From Peristeroidobacter soli (GTDB lineage Bacteria > Pseudomonadota > Gammaproteobacteria > Steroidobacterales > Steroidobacteraceae): a stretch of 64,000 bases of DNA. The stretch lies in contig NZ_RYEV01000005.1 in NCBI RefSeq assembly GCF_004138485.1, forward strand, positions 792,827 through 856,826, in the 5' to 3' direction. The first letter of the stretch is position 1; every line of letters starts with the position of its first letter. The notes beneath the pieces were generated by a model. The model saw nothing but the letters and a program-made list of their open reading frames with translations, was not told the origin of the DNA and searched no databases. The position numbers and the translations under genes were made by a program. Shown here one piece after another: positions 53,685-62,549 of this stretch.

Positions 53685-55160
53685 ATGCAGGAGCCGAATG
53701 CCAGTGACGCCGGCACGGTCCGGCTCGCCGCGCTCCTTCGTCATTTGCAGTCGGAGCCGATCGAGCACGTCGTCTCGGAAGAGCTGACCGACGAGGCCTG
53801 CTCGGGCGTGGAGCTCACCGCGACGATCGTCGTGGCATCGGAAACTTTGCCGCTGTTGCCCCCGGTATTGAATGAATTCTGTCGCCGGCACGAGATGCAA
53901 CTGGTGCATCACTGGTGCCGGGGCAGCGATGAGCTGTTCCTGTTGAGCTGGCTCAACGAACGGCAGCGACCCGACTTCATGGCCCTGCACGTGAAGCGGC
54001 ACGCCGCGAAGCAGGGCAGCTGGTGGCAGCGAAAGCGCGATCAGTGGCGACGCTGGCGTGAGCCGTCGGGATTGCTGATCGCGTGTATCGGCCCGGATGG
54101 CAGTGGCCGCAGCAACGTGGCGGAGCACTTGGGTGCCCAGCCACTCGCGCCGTTCCTGGCGGCTCACAGAATGGAGCTTCGACCGCACATCGTGCGGCCC
54201 GTGCCGGTGGATCCGGAGTCCCGCGTGCCGCGCGGCCGGCTCGGCACCATGGCCAAGCTGATGATGTTCGTCGCCGATTACTGGTTGGGCTATTGGTGGC
54301 AGATCCGTCCGAAGCTGGTGGCCTCCACCATGGTGGTGTCGAACCGCTATTTCGACGACATCCTGGTTGACCCGGGCTACTACCGCATCGATCGCTTGCG
54401 CAGGCTGGCTCGCTGGCTGTTGCCCTGGATTCCGCGTCCCGGGCTGTGGCTCGTGTTCGATGTGCCTTGCGAAGTCTTGCAGACGCGAACGCGTGAGGTG
54501 GCGGCGGCGGAGGCCGCACGATTGCGCAGTGAATACCGCAAAGTGCTTCGGCGTCGTCGTGAAGATGTGGTCGTGCTGGATGCCGAGCAGCCGATCGATG
54601 AGGTGTGCGCAGAGGCGGAGCGAGCGATCGTCGCGCAGCTTGCGAGCCGGACCGCTCGACGCCTCGGCTTGCCCGACACGAGCAAAGACAATCCGACGTC
54701 GACGGACGTGCTGCTGTTCTTCTGCCGGCGACACGTGCCGGTGCTGAGTAAGCTGATTCGTGTGCTCTTCAACAGCGACATCCATTGCCGCTTGCCGGGC
54801 GATGTCCACATGCCGCATCCCTATGGCATCGTCCTGCACCGACAGGCGGTCATCGGTCATCGAGTCACGATCATGCAGCAGGTCATGATCGGCAGTCGCG
54901 ATGGCGACCCCAACATCGCTCCCGTCATTGGCGATGACGTCACCATCGGCGCGGGCGCGCGGGTTCTGGGCGACGTGCGTATCGGTAAGGGCGCCACCAT
55001 CGGCGCCAATGCGGTCGTGACCCGCGACATTCCTCCGGGCGCGACGGTCGTCGGCGCGGATCGTATCGTGGCCACTAGTCGCAATTCGGCGACGCCGGGC
55101 GGTGAGGCTGCCAAAGTCGCTAAATTTCCGCGTCCGCCGCGTCAAAAACCTGCTGCTTGA
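53685..55160 (+). CDS. Kinase-like P-loop/hexapeptide acetyltransferase fusion
   Basis: A 491-residue protein with three parts. Residues 1-115 resemble a worn nucleotidyltransferase-like domain. Residues about 130-325 are a thymidylate-kinase-like P-loop domain with GPDGSGRS at 136-143, where Arg142 replaces the Walker A lysine. Residues about 350-475 are a left-handed beta-helix acetyltransferase of the serine O-acetyltransferase type ([66 protein letters not shown]). Location suggests polysaccharide acetylation. I cannot name a characterised homologue with all three parts. Confidence 0.8.
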   Translation: MQEPNASDAGTVRLAALLRHLQSEPIEHVVSEELTDEACSGVELTATIVVASETLPLLPPVLNEFCRRHEMQLVHHWCRGSDELFLLSWLNERQRPDFMALHVKRHAAKQGSWWQRKRDQWRRWREPSGLLIACIGPDGSGRSNVAEHLGAQPLAPFLAAHRMELRPHIVRPVPVDPESRVPRGRLGTMAKLMMFVADYWLGYWWQIRPKLVASTMVVSNRYFDDILVDPGYYRIDRLRRLARWLLPWIPRPGLWLVFDVPCEVLQTRTREVAAAEAARLRSEYRKVLRRRREDVVVLDAEQPIDEVCAEAERAIVAQLASRTARRLGLPDTSKDNPTSTDVLLFFCRRHVPVLSKLIRVLFNSDIHCRLPGDVHMPHPYGIVLHRQAVIGHRVTIMQQVMIGSRDGDPNIAPVIGDDVTIGAGARVLGDVRIGKGATIGANAVVTRDIPPGATVVGADRIVATSRNSATPGGEAAKVAKFPRPPRQKPAA

Positions 55161-55306
55161 ACGCTGAAATCCCCGCCGCCGACCCCATCATGCACCAGGA
55201 ATGGACAGCGGGTTGACCAAGGGCCCGGCGGGGTCGAGGTGTGAAATCGATCTCGCCTCGCGTGCGACTTATCACACTGCGTTTCTCAACGGCGGCGTGG
55301 TTCGGC

Positions 55307-55312
55307 TACAAT
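55307..55312 (+). promoter_or_regulatory. Candidate -10 element for sucA
   Basis: TACAAT (55307-55312) lies 77 bases before the sucA ATG. The -35 region is weak. Confidence 0.4.
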
Positions 55313-55388
55313 GCCGGCCCTCTAAAGTGCTGTATACGGCCCCGACGGGCCCAACCTTCCTCAGTTCTAACAGGAACTTGCGAGCGCA

Positions 55389-58283
55389 ATGAGCGACTCT
55401 TTGCGAGCTTTGCTCGACTCTACGCCTCTCGGGGCTGGCAACGCCCCCTACGTCGAATCTCTCTACGAACAATTCCTTGCTGATCCGGGATCGGTCGAGC
55501 CCAGGTGGCGCGACTACTTTGCCGGTCTAATAAATAGCGGGGGCAAAGCGGGCGGCACCACCGATGTGGCGCACGGCCCGATTCGCGACGCGCTCGCCAA
55601 GCGTGCCTATACGATCGGTGCTCCCACTGCGGCGGCCCCCGCGACGCCGGCCGGCGATGCCGCGGCGGCCAAGCAGGGCGCCGTGTCCCGACTGGTGCAG
55701 GTCTACTCGAACCGGGGCCATCTGGTCGCCGACATCGACCCGCTGGGTCTGATGAAGCGTCCGGTGCCCGAAGTGCTCGAGCTGTCGCACTTCGGTCTGA
55801 GCAACGCGGACCTGGAGACCGAGTTCTTCACCGGCAGCCGCACCGATGCGATCGCGAAGCGCATGAAGCTGAAGGACATCGTCGCTCAGCTGCGCCAGAT
55901 CTACTGCGGCACCATCGGCGCCGAGTTCGCCCACGTCTCCAACTCCACCGAACGGCTGTGGTTGCAGAACCGCTTCCAGGAAGGCCGCGTCACCAACCGT
56001 TACTCCGCTGAAGAGAAGAAGACGTTCCTGCGTCATCTGACCGCGGCCGAGGGTCTCGAGCGTTATCTCGCCACCAAATATCCGGCGCAGAAGCGCTTCT
56101 CGCTGGAAGGCGGCGATGCGCTGGTGCCGCTGGTCGACGATCTGATCCAGCAGGGCGGCCTGCGCGGTATAGAAGAAATGGTCATCGGCATGGCCCACCG
56201 CGGTCGCTTGAACCTGCTGGTGAACGTGGTCGGCAAGTCGCCGCAGAAACTGTTCTCCGAGTTCGAAGGCATCTACGACACCAACCACATGCAGGGTTCG
56301 GGCGACGTGAAGTACCACAAGGGCTTCTCGACCGACATCAAGACCCCGGCCGGCAACGTGCACGTGGCGATGGCGTTCAACCCGTCGCACCTCGAAGTCG
56401 TGAACCCGGTCGTCGAAGGCTCGGTGCGTGCCCGTCAGCAGCGTCGCAGCGACACCAAGGGCGATAAGGTCCTGGCGCTGCTGCTTCATGGCGACGCCGC
56501 GTTCGCGGGTCAGGGCGTCGTGATGGAAACGTTGCAGATGTCGCAGGTGCGCGGTTTCTACACCGGCGGCACCGTGCACGTGATCATCAACAACCAGGTC
56601 GGCTTCACCATCTCCAAGCCCGAAGATGCGCGCTCGACCATGTATTGCAGCGACGTGGCCAAGATGATCGAAGCGCCGATCTTCCACGTGAACGGCGATG
56701 ACGTCGAAGCGGTCGCGTTCGTGACCCGCCTCGCGCTCGATTACCGCATGACGTTCCACAAGGACGTCGTGATCGATCTGGTCTGCTATCGCCGCCTGGG
56801 TCACAACGAGTCGGATGAGCCATCGGCCACGCAGCCGGTGATGTACCAGAAGATCCGCGCGCACAAGACACCGCGTCAGATCTACGCCGAGCGCCTGGTC
56901 GCCGAGAACGTGATCGCCATGGCGGATGCCGATGCGATGGTCGATCAGTACCGTCGCGAGATGGACGAGGGCAAGTCGCAGGCCAAGCAGTCGCTCGGTC
57001 TGATCGGCAACAAGCACACCGTCGACTGGACCAAGTATCACAATGTCGATCTCACCGAGGTGGTGAAGACCGGCGTGCGCATCGAACAGTTGCGCGAGTT
57101 GGCCACCAAACTCACGACGCTGCCGGCGAATCTGTCGTTGCACCGTCAGGTCGCGAGGATCGTCACGGATCGCGAGAAGATGGCCGCCGGCCAGTTGCCG
57201 CTCGATTGGGGCTTCGCCGAGAACCTCGCGTATGCGTCGTTGTTGACCGAGGGTTATGAAGTGCGTCTGATCGGCCAGGACAGCGGTCGCGGCACGTTCT
57301 TCCATCGTCACGCCGTGTGGCACGACCAGAACAGCGTCGAGAACTACATTCCGTTGCAGCACCTGGCGCCGAGCCAGCCGCGCTTCGATGTCTACGACTC
57401 GTTCCTGTCCGAAGAGGCGGTGCTCGGCTTCGAGTACGGCTTCTCGACCACCGAGCCGAACAGCCTGACTATCTGGGAAGGTCAGTTCGGCGACTTCGTC
57501 AACGGCGCGCAGGTCATCATCGACCAGTTCATCAGCTCCGGCGAAGCGAAGTGGGGTCGTCTGTGCGGACTCACCATGATGTTGCCGCACGGCTACGAAG
57601 GCCAGGGTCCGGAACATTCCTCCGCGCGTCTGGAGCGCTTCCTGCAGTTGTGCGCCGAGCAGAACATGCAGGTGTGCGTGCCCTCGACGCCGGCGCAGAT
57701 GTTCCACATGCTGCGTCGTCAGATGAAACAGAGCTTCCGCAAGCCGCTGGTCATCATGACGCCGAAGAGCCTGCTGCGTCACAAGCTGTCGGTGTCGCAG
57801 CTGGACGATCTCACGCACGGCTCGTTCCGTACCGTCATCGACGAGGTCGACGACATTCAGCCGGCCAAGGTCACGCGCGTCGTGTTCTGCTCGGGCAAGG
57901 TGTATTTCGACCTGCTCGATTCGCGTCGCGGTGATGGTTTGCACAACATCGCCGTGGTGCGTGTGGAACAGTTGTATCCGTTCCCGGCCGAGGAATACGC
58001 GGCCATCATCAAGAAATACCCGAACGCAAAGGAAATCGTCTGGTGTCAGGAAGAGCCGCAGAATCAGGGCGCCTGGTATCAGATCCGCCATCGTCTGCAG
58101 GAGTCGCTGTCGAAGGATCATCAGCTGCTGTACGCAGGTCGCGCCCCCGCGGCCGCTCCCGCCACCGGCATCGCCCAGATGCACCAGGAACAACAGCAGG
58201 CGCTGGTCGACGCCGCGCTGCGCTCCACCAGCACCGAAGAATCCCTCCGGCACACCACGCGGCTGAAGGCCGCGCAGAAGTGA
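55389..58283 (+). CDS. sucA: 2-oxoglutarate dehydrogenase E1 component
   Basis: A 964-residue thiamine-diphosphate enzyme, close to the usual 930-950. It begins with the SucA-type N-terminal domain ([24 protein letters not shown]), then has [38 protein letters not shown], the ThDP motif VNGDDVEAV and C-terminal [14 protein letters not shown] and [23 protein letters not shown]-like blocks. It decarboxylates 2-oxoglutarate and transfers the succinyl group to E2 in the TCA cycle. First gene of a three-gene operon. Confidence 0.97.
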   Translation: [964 protein letters not shown]

Positions 58284-58309
58284 GCCGCGAGCAATAACAG
58301 GATCAAGTG

Positions 58310-59527
58310 ATGACAATCGAAATCAAAGTCCCGCAACTGCCCGAGTCCGTTACCGACGCAACCCTGGTGTCCTGGCACAAGCAGCCCGGCGAGGCCGTCA
58401 GCCGCGATGAGAATCTGGTCGACCTGGAAACCGACAAGGTCGTGCTCGAAGTGCCGGCACCGTCGTCCGGCGTGATCAAAGAGTTGAAGGTTGCGAACGG
58501 CGCGACCGTGACCAGCGGTCAGGTGCTCGCGATTCTGGAGGCGGGCGAGGGCGCGGTTGCCGCGGCTCCTGCTGCCGCCAAGGCCGAGGCTCCGGCGGCG
58601 GCTGAAACAAAAGCTGCTGCCGCCAGCGGCGGCAAGTTGGCGCCGGCTGCCAAGCGCATGGTCGAAGAGCACAAGCTCGACGCCGCGCAGATCGCCGGCA
58701 GCGGCCGCGATGGCCGCGTGAGCAAGGGCGACGTGATTCAACACATGGCGGGCAAGTCGTCGGCTCCGGCCGAAGCGAAGGCGCCTGCCAAGGCACCGGC
58801 GGTCAAGTTGCCGGCGGCGGTGGGTTCGCGCAATGAACAGCGCGTGCCGATGACTCGTCTGCGGGCTCGCATCGCCGAGCGTTTGATTCAGGCGCAGTCC
58901 ACCGCGGCGATGCTGACGACGTTCAACGAAGTCGATTTGACGGCGGTGAACGAAATCCGTGCCCGCTACAAGGACAAGTTCGAGAAGGTGCACGGCGTGA
59001 AGCTGGGCTTCAGCTCGTTCTTCATCAAGGCGGCGATCGAAGCGCTGCGCAAGTTCCCGGCGGTGAATGCCTCCATCGATGGCAACGACGTCGTGTATCA
59101 CGAGTACTACGACTTCGGCGTCGCCGTCTCCACCGAGCGGGGTCTGATGGTGCCGGTGATCCGCAATGCCGAAGCGCTGAGCTTCGCGGAGCTCGAGCAG
59201 GCCGTGGGCGACTACGCGAAGAAGGCGCGCGATGGCTCGATCTCCCTGGAAGAGCTGACCGGCGGCACGTTCACGATCACCAACGGCGGCGTGTTCGGCT
59301 CGCTGATGTCGACGCCCATCCTGAATCCGCCGCAGGTCGCCATCCTCGGCATGCACAAGATCCAGGAGCGTCCGATGGTGGTCGACGGCGAGATCAAGAT
59401 CCGCCCGATGATGTACCTGGCGCTCACTTACGACCATCGCATCGTCGACGGTCGCGAGTCGGTGCAGTTCCTGGTGGCGATCAAGGACGCGCTGGAAGAT
59501 CCGGCCCGCCTGCTGCTGCAGCTGTAA
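58310..59527 (+). CDS. sucB: Dihydrolipoyl succinyltransferase (E2)
   Basis: A 405-residue E2 protein. The single lipoyl domain has the modified Lys43 in [11 protein letters not shown], followed by an Ala/Pro/Lys-rich linker, a peripheral-subunit-binding domain ([35 protein letters not shown]) and the catalytic domain ending in the active-site [16 protein letters not shown]. It forms the complex core and transfers succinyl to CoA. ATG 58310 was chosen over a GTG three bases earlier. It follows sucA by 26 bases. Confidence 0.97.
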   Translation: MTIEIKVPQLPESVTDATLVSWHKQPGEAVSRDENLVDLETDKVVLEVPAPSSGVIKELKVANGATVTSGQVLAILEAGEGAVAAAPAAAKAEAPAAAETKAAAASGGKLAPAAKRMVEEHKLDAAQIAGSGRDGRVSKGDVIQHMAGKSSAPAEAKAPAKAPAVKLPAAVGSRNEQRVPMTRLRARIAERLIQAQSTAAMLTTFNEVDLTAVNEIRARYKDKFEKVHGVKLGFSSFFIKAAIEALRKFPAVNASIDGNDVVYHEYYDFGVAVSTERGLMVPVIRNAEALSFAELEQAVGDYAKKARDGSISLEELTGGTFTITNGGVFGSLMSTPILNPPQVAILGMHKIQERPMVVDGEIKIRPMMYLALTYDHRIVDGRESVQFLVAIKDALEDPARLLLQL

Positions 59528-59542
59528 CACTCGATCCATGAC

Positions 59543-59571
59543 CCAGGGCGCTGTCCCTTGCAGCGCCCTGG
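59543..59571 (+). other. Stem-loop between sucB and lpdA
   Basis: CCAGGGCGCTG (59543-59553) pairs perfectly with CAGCGCCCTGG (59561-59571) over seven bases. No T-run follows, so it may be an RNA processing or stabilising element that sets the relative amounts of E2 and E3. Confidence 0.5.
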
Positions 59572-59617
59572 CTCGTCCCCATTTCCACTCTAAAGAAACA
59601 AGCATCGCGGAGCTCGC

Positions 59618-61045
59618 ATGTCTTCTGAATACGACGTCATCGTCATCGGCGGCGGTCCCGCCGGTTATCCCGCCGCCATCCGTGCTGGCCAGAACAAGCT
59701 CAAAGTGGCCTGTATCGACGAGTGGGTGAACAAAGACGGCTCGTATGCCTTCGGCGGCACCTGCTTGAACGCCGGCTGTATTCCTTCCAAGGCGCTGCTC
59801 GAGAGCTCCGAGCTGGTGCACCGTGCTCAGCACGAGTTCGCCGTTCACGGCATCAAGGTCGGCGACGTGTCGGTCGATGTCGCGACCATGCAGAAGCGTC
59901 GCGCCGGCATCGTGAAGGCCTCGACTCAGGGCATCAACGCGCTGTTCAAGGCGGCTGGCGTCACGGGTCTGCAGGGTCACGGCAAGCTACTCAAGGGCAA
60001 CAAGGTCGAGTTCACCGGCAAGGACGGCAAGAAGGAAGAGCTGACGGCCAAGCATGTGATCCTGGCTTCCGGCTCCTCGCCCACCGAATTGAAGAGCATG
60101 CCGTTCGACGGCAAGCAGATCGTCGACTCCTGGGGCGCGCTGGAATTCGACGCCGTGCCGAAGCGTCTGTGCGTCGTTGGCGCCGGCGTGATCGGTCTGG
60201 AGCTGGGCAGCGTGTGGCGTCGCCTGGGCTCGGAAGTCGTGGTGCTCGAAGCCCTCGATACTTTCCTGCCTGCCGCCGATGGCGCCGTGTCCAAGGAAGC
60301 GCTCAAGCACTTCAAGAAGCTCGGCCTGGACATTCGCCTGGGCGCGAAGGTCAGCGGCGCCGACAAGTCGGCCAGCGGCGTGAAGCTGAAGTACACCGAC
60401 GCGAAGGGCGAACAGACCCTCGAAGTCGACAAGGTCGTGGTTGCGATCGGCCGCCGTCCGTTCACCAACGGTCTGCTCGGCGAGGGCACCGGCGTGCAGA
60501 TCGACGAGCGCGGTTTCATCAAGGTCGATCACGACTGCAAGACCGGCGTCGCCAATGTATGGGCGGTCGGTGACGTGGTGCGTGGCCCGATGCTCGCGCA
60601 CAAGGGCAAGGAAGAGGGCGTGATGGTCGCCGACCTGATCGCCGGCAAGATCGCCGAAGTGAATTACAAGACCATTCCTTCGGTCATCTACACCGCGCCG
60701 GAAATCGCCTGGGTCGGCCAGACCGAAGAGGAAGTGAAGAAGAGCGGCCGTGCTTATAAGGTCGGCTCGTTCCCGTTCCTCGCCAGCGGTCGCGCCCGCG
60801 CCATGGAAGCCACCGCCGGCTTCGCGAAAATCGTCGCGGCGACCGATGACGATGAGATCCTGGGCGTGCACATCATCGGCCCGATGGCCGGCGAGCTGAT
60901 CGCCGAAGCCGTGCTGGCGATGGAGTACTCGGCCTCGACCGAAGACTTGCAGCGTACCATCCATGCGCATCCGACCCTGTCCGAAGCCGTGCACGAGGCG
61001 GCGCTGGCGGCGGACAAGATCGCGATCGATTTCCCGAATCGATAA
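59618..61045 (+). CDS. lpdA: Dihydrolipoyl dehydrogenase (E3)
   Basis: A 475-residue flavoprotein disulfide reductase. FAD motif DVIVIGGGPAGYPAAI; redox cysteines Cys49 and Cys54 in GGTCLNAGCIPSK; NAD motif VVGAGVIGLELGSVW; second FAD motif NVWAVGDVVRGPMLAHKGKEEG; the C-terminal catalytic HAHPTLSE supplies the active-site His. It reoxidises the E2 lipoyl group and makes NADH. GGAG lies five bases before the ATG. It ends the operon; a strong terminator follows. Confidence 0.97.
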   Translation: MSSEYDVIVIGGGPAGYPAAIRAGQNKLKVACIDEWVNKDGSYAFGGTCLNAGCIPSKALLESSELVHRAQHEFAVHGIKVGDVSVDVATMQKRRAGIVKASTQGINALFKAAGVTGLQGHGKLLKGNKVEFTGKDGKKEELTAKHVILASGSSPTELKSMPFDGKQIVDSWGALEFDAVPKRLCVVGAGVIGLELGSVWRRLGSEVVVLEALDTFLPAADGAVSKEALKHFKKLGLDIRLGAKVSGADKSASGVKLKYTDAKGEQTLEVDKVVVAIGRRPFTNGLLGEGTGVQIDERGFIKVDHDCKTGVANVWAVGDVVRGPMLAHKGKEEGVMVADLIAGKIAEVNYKTIPSVIYTAPEIAWVGQTEEEVKKSGRAYKVGSFPFLASGRARAMEATAGFAKIVAATDDDEILGVHIIGPMAGELIAEAVLAMEYSASTEDLQRTIHAHPTLSEAVHEAALAADKIAIDFPNR

Positions 61046-61082
61046 TTCGAGTCGAAGCGGGCTCATTCCCGCCGGAAGACCT

Positions 61083-61204
61083 ACCCCCTGTCCCCCTCCC
61101 GTGATCGGGAGGGGGAACGTGTTTTTTTTTTTGTGCGGAAGGGATGTTGCCGAAATAAAAATTTGATTCCCGCTCCCGTTCACGAGAGGGGGCCAGGGGG
61201 TGGG
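61083..61204. repeat. Inverted REP-like repeat pair (BIME-type)
   Basis: The first unit (about 61083-61117) and the reverse complement of the second (about 61167-61204) share an A-C-C-C-C-C-T-G start, a C-rich run, CGTGA, CGGGAG and GGGAA end. They face each other across 50 bases. Such elements are known as extragenic palindromes in gammaproteobacteria; here one also acts as terminator. Confidence 0.6.
61092..61132 (+). terminator. Strong Rho-independent terminator after lpdA
   Basis: CCCCCTCCC (61092-61100) pairs with GGGAGGGGG (61107-61115) over six bases; eleven T residues run from 61122 to 61132. It ends the sucA-sucB-lpdA transcript and forms part of an inverted REP-like pair. Confidence 0.88.
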
Positions 61205-61235
61205 TCCGACGGCGGAATCGGCTATTCTCCGGCCG

Positions 61236-62549
61236 ATGCACTCCAATAATCCCGACGCACTGCTATCCCGCGAGCTCGGCACCCGTCAGCTGGCGGCAAC
61301 CATTTTCAACTACACGGTGGGCAGCGGCATTTTCGTGCTGCCGGCGTTCGCCGTCTTGCAGCTCGGCACCGCCGCGCCGCTGGCCTATGTGGCCTGCGCC
61401 ATCATCATCGGCCTGGTCGTCATGTGCTTCGCCGAAGCGGGCAGCCGGGTCTCGGCCACCGGCGGCCCGTATGCCTATGTCGAAACGGCAATCGGACCGA
61501 TGTGGGGCTTCGTGGCCGGATGTCTGGTGCTGGCCACGGGCACCGCGGCGGCCGCGGGCGTTTGTAACGTACTGGCCCGATCCATTCTGACGCTGGCGCC
61601 CGGCAGCCCGGCCTGGGTTTACAAGATCGTGGTCGTGACGCTGGTCGGAACCCTGGTCGCGATCAACTATCGCGGTGTCAAAACCGGCGCACGGGTCATC
61701 GAGGCGGTGACCGTGGCCAAATTGTTACCGCTGCTGGCGTTCGTGTTCATCGGCGTGTTCTTCATCGAGCCGTCGAATCTGGCGTGGACGCACGTGCCCG
61801 AAGCGAGCACCGTGCTGGGAACGGCGGGCATCGTGATCTTCGCGTTCTCGGGCATCGAAGGCTCGCTGATGCCGAGCGGCGAGGTGAAGAATCCCGCCAA
61901 GACCGTGCCGCGCGCGGCGTTCATGGCGTTGGGCGCGGCGACGTTGTTATATCTGGCGATTCAGTTCGTGGCGCTCGGCGTGATGGGAGCGGACCTGGCG
62001 AACGACCGCACGACGCCGCTCGCGAGCGCCGCGGGCTCCATCGTCGGGCCGGTCGGGCGCACGATCCTGGTCGTGGGCGCGGTGATCTCGATGTTTGGCT
62101 ACTTGAGCGCGAATGTCTTGTCGGAGCCGCGCGGATTGTTCGCGATGAGTCGCGACCGGTTCCTGCCGCCCATCCTGACCGCGGTTCATCCGACGTTTCA
62201 CAGTCCGCACAAGGCCATCGTCATCTATGGCGTGATCGTGGCGTCGATCGCGCTGTCCGGCACCTATGAGACTTTGACCATCTTTGCGAATCTGTCGGCG
62301 TTGATGCTTTATTTCCTGTGCGCCATCGCGGCGTACGTGCTGCGGAAGAAAGATATCCGTACCGATGGCGAGCCGTATCTCACGCCTGGGGGACCGTTGG
62401 TGCCGATCGCCGCGTGCCTGTCGTTGTCGTGGTTGTTCTATGAGACCGTGACGCGTGAGCAGTTCGTGGCGTTGCTGATCGTGCTGGTGGTGGTGTTTGT
62501 ATTGTACGGGCTGAGAACGTGGCGACTGAAGGCCGCTCAGACCGCGTAA
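61236..62549 (+). CDS. APC family amino acid permease
   Basis: A 437-residue transporter with about 12 membrane helices. The N-terminus (LSRELGTRQLAATIFNYTVGSGIFVLPAFAV) is the APC helix-1 motif, followed by CFAEAGSRVSATGGPYAYVETAIG and IFAFSGIEGSLMPSGEVKNPAKTVPRA. It imports an amino acid or related compound; the ligand is not deducible. ATG 61236 has no clear ribosome-binding site, and a TATTCT hexamer sits at 61223-61228, so a leaderless message is possible. An in-frame start at 61200 is less likely. Confidence 0.88.
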   Translation: MHSNNPDALLSRELGTRQLAATIFNYTVGSGIFVLPAFAVLQLGTAAPLAYVACAIIIGLVVMCFAEAGSRVSATGGPYAYVETAIGPMWGFVAGCLVLATGTAAAAGVCNVLARSILTLAPGSPAWVYKIVVVTLVGTLVAINYRGVKTGARVIEAVTVAKLLPLLAFVFIGVFFIEPSNLAWTHVPEASTVLGTAGIVIFAFSGIEGSLMPSGEVKNPAKTVPRAAFMALGAATLLYLAIQFVALGVMGADLANDRTTPLASAAGSIVGPVGRTILVVGAVISMFGYLSANVLSEPRGLFAMSRDRFLPPILTAVHPTFHSPHKAIVIYGVIVASIALSGTYETLTIFANLSALMLYFLCAIAAYVLRKKDIRTDGEPYLTPGGPLVPIAACLSLSWLFYETVTREQFVALLIVLVVVFVLYGLRTWRLKAAQTA

